A stretch of 42,956 nucleotides of DNA from Enterobacteriaceae endosymbiont of Plateumaris sericea (GTDB lineage: Bacteria > Pseudomonadota > Gammaproteobacteria > Enterobacterales > Enterobacteriaceae), in the NCBI RefSeq assembly GCF_012562605.1, contig NZ_CP046224.1:134252-177207 (forward strand), written 5' to 3'. Below the pieces are notes generated by a model. The model was not told where the DNA came from. It did no database searches and saw only the letters and a program-made list of their open reading frames with translations. Below are positions 37,980-42,956 of the stretch, piece after piece; position 1 is the stretch's first letter, and every line of letters starts with the position of its first letter. The translations under genes were made by a program, and so were the position numbers.

Positions 37980-38996
37980 ATGAATCAGTTTTATAATCGT
38001 CATTTTTTAAAATTATCAAATTTTTCTAAAAAAGATATTTATGAATTACTTAATATTTCTTTAAAACTTAAAAAAGATAAAAAAAAAAATAAGGAAATTA
38101 AAAAATTATACAATAAAAATATTGCCTTAATTTTTGAAAAAGAATCAACTAGAACAAGATGTTCTTTTGAAATAGCATGTTATGATCAAGAAGCTAAAAT
38201 AACATATTTAGATAAATATAATAGTCATATAGGATATAAAGAATCAATTAAAGATACAGCTCGTATATTAGGTCAAATATATGATGGAATTATATTTCGA
38301 GGAAAATATCAAAAAGATATAGAAGTTTTATCAAAATACGCAGGTATTCCTGTTTGGAATGGTTTAACAAATGAATTTCATCCTATTCAAATATTATCAG
38401 ATTTATTAACAATTAAAGAAAATTTAGTAAATAAATCTTTAGATAAAATATCATTATCATATATAGGAGATATAAATAATAACATTGCTAATACTCTCTT
38501 AGAAGCAGCATTAATTATTGGATTTAATTTAAATTTAATATCACCAAAAAAATTATGGCCTGATAATAAATTATTTAATAATTTATTATTAAATAATCAA
38601 AATATTATTTTAACAGATAATATTAATAATGGTGTTAATGGTGTAGATTTTATTTATACTGATGTTTGGTTATCAATGGGAGAATCTTCTAAATTATGGG
38701 AATCAAGAATTAATGATTTACACATTTATCAAGTAAATAAAGAACTATTATTAAAAACTAAAAATAAAAATATTAAAATTATGCATTGTTTACCATCCTT
38801 ACATTTATATAATCATTATAAAAAATATTTTAATCAAAAAATTATGTCTAAATATAATTTATTTAATGGATTAGAAATTACAGATGAAATTTTTGAATCT
38901 AAAAATAGTATTATTTTTGAACAATCAGAAAATAAACTTCATGTTATTAAAGCTATAATATTATCAACTTTATTAAAAAATAAATATTATTTATAA
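37980..38996 (+). CDS. argI: Ornithine carbamoyltransferase
   Basis: OTC joins carbamoyl phosphate and ornithine to make citrulline in arginine synthesis. It has 338 residues against 334 in E. coli ArgI. The carbamoyl-phosphate loop is FEKESTRTRCSFE, with FHPIQILSDLLT and the ornithine segment TDVWLSMGES. The catalytic-cysteine segment reads MHCLPSLHLYNHY, where E. coli has HCLPAFHDDQ, so the Cys is kept but the following residues have drifted. Gene symbol follows the valS-proximal E. coli paralogue; argF would be equally acceptable. It implies that carbamoyl phosphate and ornithine are available, though their genes are not in the window. Confidence 0.96.
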   Translation: MNQFYNRHFLKLSNFSKKDIYELLNISLKLKKDKKKNKEIKKLYNKNIALIFEKESTRTRCSFEIACYDQEAKITYLDKYNSHIGYKESIKDTARILGQIYDGIIFRGKYQKDIEVLSKYAGIPVWNGLTNEFHPIQILSDLLTIKENLVNKSLDKISLSYIGDINNNIANTLLEAALIIGFNLNLISPKKLWPDNKLFNNLLLNNQNIILTDNINNGVNGVDFIYTDVWLSMGESSKLWESRINDLHIYQVNKELLLKTKNKNIKIMHCLPSLHLYNHYKKYFNQKIMSKYNLFNGLEITDEIFESKNSIIFEQSENKLHVIKAIILSTLLKNKYYL

Positions 38997-39001
38997 TATT
39001 T
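38982..39001 (+). terminator. AT stem-loop at the argI end
   Basis: AAATATTA (38982-38989) pairs with TAATATTT (38994-39001) around a 4-base loop, with the argI stop codon in the right arm. It is similar in position to the dyads at rsmH and murD. Confidence 0.35.
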
Positions 39002-39064
39002 TACAAAAAAATTTGTTAGATATAAATTTAAAACAATAAAAATTTCTTTAAGAGTTTGTTTTTT

Positions 39065-39472
39065 ATGAAAAAAATAATTTATACTAAAAAAGCACCTATA
39101 CCTATAGGTCCATATGTTCAAGGAATTATATTTAATAATATAATTATTACTTCAGGACAAATACCTATCAATCCAATATATAATAAGATTGATAGTAATG
39201 ATATAGAAAAACAAACTGTACAAGTATTAAAAAATATAAAATCTATTATTAATAAAGCACATTTTTCTATTAAAAATATAGTAAAAACTACAATATTTTT
39301 AATAAATTTAAATGATTTTAATATTATAAATAATGTATATAAAAAATTTTTTATTGAAAATAATGCTAATTATCCAGCTAGAACTTGTATAGAAGTATCT
39401 CGTTTACCACAAAATGCAAAAATTGAAATAGAAGCTATAGCAATAAAACCAAATAATAATAATTATTATTAA
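39065..39472 (+). CDS. ridA: Reactive imine deaminase RidA
   Basis: RidA hydrolyses reactive enamine/imine intermediates (such as 2-aminoacrylate) released by PLP enzymes, protecting amino-acid metabolism. It has 135 residues against 128 in E. coli. Conserved parts are IPIGPYVQG, IITSGQIPINP and the active-site YPARTCIEVSRLP, whose arginine binds the substrate carboxylate, then KIEIEAIAIK. I place the start at the ATG 39065, ten bases after AAGAG. An in-frame TTG at 39056 sits too close to that ribosome site. It lies near argI, as in the E. coli argI-ridA neighbourhood. Confidence 0.96.
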   Translation: MKKIIYTKKAPIPIGPYVQGIIFNNIIITSGQIPINPIYNKIDSNDIEKQTVQVLKNIKSIINKAHFSIKNIVKTTIFLINLNDFNIINNVYKKFFIENNANYPARTCIEVSRLPQNAKIEIEAIAIKPNNNNYY

Positions 39473-39485
39473 TAAGGAATATTAT

Positions 39486-40532
39486 ATGATTTTTTTAATA
39501 AAATTAATATTTATTTTTTTTGTATTAAATTTACAAAATATATATTCATATGCGAATACTAATAATACAGTTTTCTTTTATAATTGGACAGAATATGTTC
39601 CTGCCGGTTTATTAGAAGAATTTACTAAAGAAACTGGAATTAAAGTAATTTATTCAACATATGAATCAAATGAAAGTATGTATGCAAAATTAAAAACTTA
39701 TAAAAAAGATTCTTATGATCTTATTGTACCTTCTACATATTTTATAGCTAAAATGAGAAATGAAGGAATGTTACTAAAGATAAATAAAAATAAATTAACA
39801 AATTTTATTAATTTAGATCCTAAATTTTTAAATAAATCTTTTGATCCTAATAATGATTATTCCATTCCATATATATGGGGATTTACAACTATAGCTATAA
39901 ATAGTCATGATATAAATTCAAATTCTATAAATAGTTGGGCTGATTTATGGAATCCTAAATATAAAAATGCAATTTCTTTAATTGATGATACTAGAGAAGT
40001 TTTTCAAATTGCATTAATGAAATTAGGTTATTCAGGAAATGAAACAAATTTAAATCATATTAAACAAGCATTTCAAGAATTACAAAAATTAATACCTAAT
40101 ATTATTACATTTAATTCTGATAATCCTGGAATACCTTTTATAGAAGGAGAAGCAAAATTAGGTATGATATGGAATGGATCTGCATATGCAGTAAAAAAAT
40201 TAGGTATTCCTTTAAAAATTATTTGGCCAAAAGAAGGTGCAATTTTTTGGATGGATAGTCTTGCTATTCCTTCTAATGCAAGAAATGTAGAAGGTGCTTT
40301 AAAATTAATTAATTTTTTATTAAGAGCTAGAATATCAGCTAAAGTAGCAGAATTAACAGGATATTCAACACCAAATTTAGCAGCAAAAAAATTATTACCT
40401 CAAAATATCATTAATGATAATACATTATATCCAAATGATCAAATAATTAAAAAAGGTGAATGGCAAAATGATATAGGAGATAATATTAATAAAGAATATG
40501 AATCTTTTTTTCAAAAATTAAAACATTCATAA
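39486..40532 (+). CDS. potD: Spermidine/putrescine-binding periplasmic protein PotD
   Basis: PotD captures polyamines in the periplasm for the PotABC importer. The 348 residues equal E. coli PotD. A hydrophobic signal peptide ends near residue 23 (IYSYA, then NTNN). The polyamine-site residues occur at exactly E. coli numbering: W34, Y37, S83, Y85, D168, E171, W229, W255, D257, Y293 and Q327. Such complete retention implies active selection. AAGGA lies six bases before the ATG, and the gene is 13 bases after ridA, so it is probably in the same transcript. In E. coli it ends the potABCD operon; here potA, potB and potC are not adjacent. Confidence 0.97.
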   Translation: MIFLIKLIFIFFVLNLQNIYSYANTNNTVFFYNWTEYVPAGLLEEFTKETGIKVIYSTYESNESMYAKLKTYKKDSYDLIVPSTYFIAKMRNEGMLLKINKNKLTNFINLDPKFLNKSFDPNNDYSIPYIWGFTTIAINSHDINSNSINSWADLWNPKYKNAISLIDDTREVFQIALMKLGYSGNETNLNHIKQAFQELQKLIPNIITFNSDNPGIPFIEGEAKLGMIWNGSAYAVKKLGIPLKIIWPKEGAIFWMDSLAIPSNARNVEGALKLINFLLRARISAKVAELTGYSTPNLAAKKLLPQNIINDNTLYPNDQIIKKGEWQNDIGDNINKEYESFFQKLKHS

Positions 40533-40538
40533 AAAATT

Positions 40539-41504
40539 CTAATAATAATTAATTTTATATTTAGAATAAATATTCATACATTTTTTACTACAACAATTAT
40601 GATATTTATCCTTACATGAAGAACATTGAATAAATAATAAATGGCAAAAATTATTTTTACAATTTGTATAAATATCATAATAATTATTACATTGATAACA
40701 ATGAGAAATAACATCTTCGGTTACTGATTCGCTCATTCTATTATCAAAAACAAAATTTTTTCCTTTAAACTTTATAGGTAAATTATTTTTTTTAGCATCA
40801 TTAATATAACCAATAATTCCTCCTTTAATATGAAAAATATTTTTAAAATTATTATATAATAACCAAGAAGTAGCTTTTTCACAACGAATACCTCCAGTAC
40901 AATATAAAATAATATTTTTATTTTTATACTTTTGTAAATTATATAATAATGTTGACATTTGTTCTCGAAAATTATTTGCTGGAGTAAATATAATAGCATT
41001 ATTAAAATGACCTATTTTATATTCATAATAATTTCTTATATCAACAATAATAGTATTATCACTATCTTCTAGCATTATATTTACTTGATAAGCATTTAAA
41101 TATTTACCTACAGTTATAAAATTTAAAAAATCAAAATTTTTTATACCATCATTTATAATATTTTTTTTATTTATAACTCTTAAAACCCAAAATGCATTTT
41201 TTTTATATTCTATTGCTGAATTTATATATAAATTTTTTAATTGAGGATTTAATTTATATAAAAAAAATTTCATCATTTCATAAAAGTAACAAGGAATACT
41301 AATTTGTGCATTTATTCCTTCAGAAGAAATATATATTCTTCCAAAAATATCTAAAGTATTAAATAAAATATAAATATTATTACGAAATATTAATGGATCA
41401 TTAATAAAAAAATATTTATAAAAAGACAAAATTTTTCTTTCTTCATTTTTTTTAAATATAATTTTTTTTAATTCAAAATTAGATTTTCTATTATGTAATA
41501 ACAT
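40539..41504 (-). CDS. trhO: tRNA uridine(34) hydroxylase TrhO (YceA)
   Basis: TrhO is a rhodanese-fold enzyme that hydroxylates uridine 34 in several tRNAs (the ho5U step of cmo5U-type modification). I place the start at 41504, where MLLHNRKSN matches the E. coli N-terminus and AAGGA lies five bases upstream. The frame extends 17 codons further but lacks support. The protein has 321 residues against 350. SFYKYFFINDP and GRIYISSEGINAQISIP form the N-terminal domain. The rhodanese catalytic loop YCTGGIRCEKA and KGGIIGYI follow, then a cysteine-rich C-terminal section (CYQCNN, TNCKNNFCHLLFIQCSSC). The basic E. coli tail is missing. It converges on potD with six bases between stops. Confidence 0.95.
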   Translation of the reverse strand: MLLHNRKSNFELKKIIFKKNEERKILSFYKYFFINDPLIFRNNIYILFNTLDIFGRIYISSEGINAQISIPCYFYEMMKFFLYKLNPQLKNLYINSAIEYKKNAFWVLRVINKKNIINDGIKNFDFLNFITVGKYLNAYQVNIMLEDSDNTIIVDIRNYYEYKIGHFNNAIIFTPANNFREQMSTLLYNLQKYKNKNIILYCTGGIRCEKATSWLLYNNFKNIFHIKGGIIGYINDAKKNNLPIKFKGKNFVFDNRMSESVTEDVISHCYQCNNYYDIYTNCKNNFCHLLFIQCSSCKDKYHNCCSKKCMNIYSKYKINYY

Positions 41505-41703
41505 AAAATTCCTTAATAATTTATTACCGAAGATCGTAATTAACAAATATATCATAAAATAATATTTGATTTTGCATAAACTGTATTTACCTATTTCGCT
41601 ACTTCGATATAATAATTTTTTAATATTTTAATTTATTTTAACATAAAATTATTCATTAATAATTATTTAAATTATATAAAAATCAAATATTTTTATAATT
41701 TTC

Positions 41704-41730
41704 TTGACATAAACATAATATTAATAATAG
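41704..41730 (+). promoter_or_regulatory. Promoter of tRNA-Asn
   Basis: A perfect TTGACA (41704-41709) lies 42 bases before the tRNA. The best -10 candidate is TAATAG at 41725-41730 (15-base spacing), so the -10 is weaker than that of tRNA-Asp. Confidence 0.6.
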
Positions 41731-41750
41731 AATTATATTAGTTGTAATAA

Positions 41751-41826
41751 TCCTCTGTAGTTCAGTTGGTAGAACGGCGGACTGTTAATCCGTATGTCAC
41801 TGGTTCGAATCCAGTCAGGGGAGCCA
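41751..41826 (+). tRNA. tRNA-Asn (anticodon GTT), CCA encoded
   Basis: This sequence is almost identical to E. coli tRNA-Asn. The acceptor TCCTCTG pairs with CAGGGGA (one G-T wobble), the anticodon GTT is at 41784-41786 within GGACTGTTAATCC, and the T arm carries GGTTCGAATCC. Unlike tRNA-Asp here, the 3' CCA (41824-41826) is encoded. Confidence 0.98.
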
Positions 41827-41845
41827 ATAATATAATTATATTATT
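41826..41845 (+). terminator. Perfect 20-bp AT palindrome after tRNA-Asn
   Basis: AATAATATAA and TTATATTATT are perfect 10-base arms starting at the last base of the tRNA CCA, followed by TTC. It is probably the terminator of tRNA-Asn, again without GC pairs. Confidence 0.5.
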
Positions 41846-41885
41846 TTCATTTTTAATAATTTTATATTTATTAGTTTACTTTTTT

Positions 41886-42833
41886 ATGAATATAAATTTA
41901 AAAAAACTTCTTAAGATAGAAATTATCAATGAACTTTTATCTATAAAAGATATGATTCGTTGGTCTGCTAGTTGTTTTAGTATATCTAATATATGGTATG
42001 GACATGGTCCTAATAATCCTTTAGATGAATCTATTCAGTTAATATTACCTATATTAGGATTACCACCATACACATTAAATAATATATGGGATGCAAAATT
42101 AACTTTACAAGAACGTAAATTAATATTTAGATTAGTTTTTAAAAGAATAAAAAATAGAATTCCTATAGTATATTTAACAAATAAAACTTGGTTTTGTGGT
42201 CATGAATTATATATTGATCGTAGAGTATTAATACCTAGATCACCAATATCTGAATTAATTAATAATAAATTTAAATTTAATGGATTAAAATTAAAATTTA
42301 CTCCTAAAAATATATTAGATTTATGTACTGGAAGTGGATGTATTGCTATTGCTTGTGCATATTTATTTCCTAACTCTTATATAGATGCTATAGATATTTC
42401 TTTAGATGCTATTAATGTAACTGAATCTAATATTGAATTACATGGTTTAGAAAAACGTATTACTCCTATTCATAGTAATTTATTTGAAAAATTACATACT
42501 TCTCATTCTTATGATTTAATAATATCTAATCCACCTTATGTTGATAAAAATGAATTAAATTATTTACCTAAAGAATATTCATATGAACCACAAATAGGAT
42601 TAATAGCTGAAGATAATGGATTAGATATTATTAATAAGATTATAATAAATTCTTTTTTTTATCTTAAAAAAAATGGTTTTTTAATTTGTGAAGTAGGAGA
42701 TAAAATGAAATATATCATAAAAAAATATTCTTTTATAAATTTTCAATGGTTAAAAATAAAAAATGGTGGTATAGGAATATTTAAAATAGATCGTAATATA
42801 ATAGAAAAAATAAGAATAATGCAGAAGAGGTAA
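41886..42833 (+). CDS. prmB: Ribosomal protein uL3 glutamine methyltransferase PrmB
   Basis: PrmB methylates a glutamine in ribosomal protein uL3 with SAM. The start is the ATG at 41886; the open frame continues upstream into tRNA-Asn, which cannot be coding. The protein has 315 residues against 310 in E. coli. The N-terminal helical domain shows [20 protein letters not shown] and [16 protein letters not shown]. The SAM loop is [13 protein letters not shown], and the catalytic substrate-glutamine motif is SNPPYVD. A wide gap from the tRNA and no clear ribosome site leave the expression signal open. It is followed by aroC after two bases, as in E. coli. Confidence 0.96.
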   Translation: MNINLKKLLKIEIINELLSIKDMIRWSASCFSISNIWYGHGPNNPLDESIQLILPILGLPPYTLNNIWDAKLTLQERKLIFRLVFKRIKNRIPIVYLTNKTWFCGHELYIDRRVLIPRSPISELINNKFKFNGLKLKFTPKNILDLCTGSGCIAIACAYLFPNSYIDAIDISLDAINVTESNIELHGLEKRITPIHSNLFEKLHTSHSYDLIISNPPYVDKNELNYLPKEYSYEPQIGLIAEDNGLDIINKIIINSFFYLKKNGFLICEVGDKMKYIIKKYSFINFQWLKIKNGGIGIFKIDRNIIEKIRIMQKR

Positions 42834-42835
42834 AT

Positions 42836-42956
42836 ATGTCAGGTAATAGTATTGGAAAAATATTTCGTGTAACTACATATGGTGAATCTCATGGAATCGC
42901 TTTAGGATGTATTATAGATGGTTTTCCTCCAGGTATTCCATTAAGAGAAAATGATT
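42836..42956 (+). CDS. aroC: Chorismate synthase (5' part only)
   Basis: AroC forms chorismate from EPSP, the last step of the shikimate pathway, using reduced FMN. Only the first 40 residues are in the window. They match E. coli closely: [20 protein letters not shown] (start of the FMN-binding fold), then [22 protein letters not shown] just before the ATG is a good ribosome site that lies within the end of prmB, so the two genes are probably co-translated. Confidence 0.95.
   Translation, partial: MSGNSIGKIFRVTTYGESHGIALGCIIDGFPPGIPLREND

Noticed and set aside
40772..40999. Open frame inside trhO in another frame
   Set aside because: It overlaps the conserved rhodanese loop of TrhO and has no recognisable domain.
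41505..41555. 17-codon N-terminal extension of trhO
   Set aside because: A good ribosome site and alignment with E. coli support the later ATG at 41504.
41505..41750. Possible gene or tRNA remnant between trhO and tRNA-Asn
   Set aside because: Some GC-richer bits (near 41527 and 41600) caught the eye, but no frame, fold or match could be supported.
41766..41885. N-terminal extension of prmB into tRNA-Asn
   Set aside because: It would read through the tRNA gene; the ATG at 41886 gives the usual PrmB length.

Overview
The window is a stretch of chromosome from a gammaproteobacterium related to the Enterobacterales. Base composition is extremely AT-rich, codons nearly always end in A or T, and almost every gene is a near full-length orthologue of an E. 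coli housekeeping gene. I see no insertion sequences, phage, CRISPR arrays or recent transfers, and few genes look broken. With his, arg and aro genes kept next to core replication, translation and cell-wall genes, this fits a reduced-genome nutritional endosymbiont, probably of an insect. I do not assign a species.

Layout. 1-4268: hisG and a fused hisD-hisC gene (leftward), rnhA and dnaQ back to back, then tRNA-Asp with a strong promoter; rnhA/dnaQ/tRNA-Asp is ancestral enterobacterial order. 4306-11004: tktA-pgk-fbaA-mscS (leftward) and divergent metK, an E. coli-like block with intervening genes lost. 11043-16214: gyrA and mutS (leftward), in a non-E. coli setting. 16699-26541: the remains of the dcw cluster, rsmH-murE-murF-mraY-murD-murG-murC-ddlB. 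All cytoplasmic murein-precursor steps from MurC onwards are kept, but mraZ, ftsL, ftsI, ftsW, ftsQ, ftsA, ftsZ and lpxC are missing from their usual places. 26665-29984: a DUF721/DciA-like gene divergent from secA. 30045-33208: dnaK-dnaJ (leftward) behind a sigma-32 promoter whose two core elements and spacer length match E. coli dnaK P1. 33543-40532: pepA-valS-argI-ridA-potD (rightward). 40539-42956: trhO (leftward), tRNA-Asn, then prmB and the 5' end of aroC.

How the genes work together. The his, arg and aro genes point to amino-acid provisioning. The transketolase/glycolysis block and metK supply central carbon and methyl donors. MurC-F, MraY, MurG and Ddl make lipid II carrying meso-diaminopimelate (MurE has the DNPR motif).

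The most notable observation is an uninterrupted hisD-hisC reading frame. HisC has no start codon or ribosome site of its own near the junction, so a bifunctional protein is predicted. Other points to check are substitutions at normally invariant positions in MurD (R302 to T) and MutS (H728 to N), a DciA-like gene in an enterobacterial setting, perfect AT palindromes at many gene ends, face-to-face sigma-32-like elements between dnaK and pepA, and a potD with no potABC beside it.
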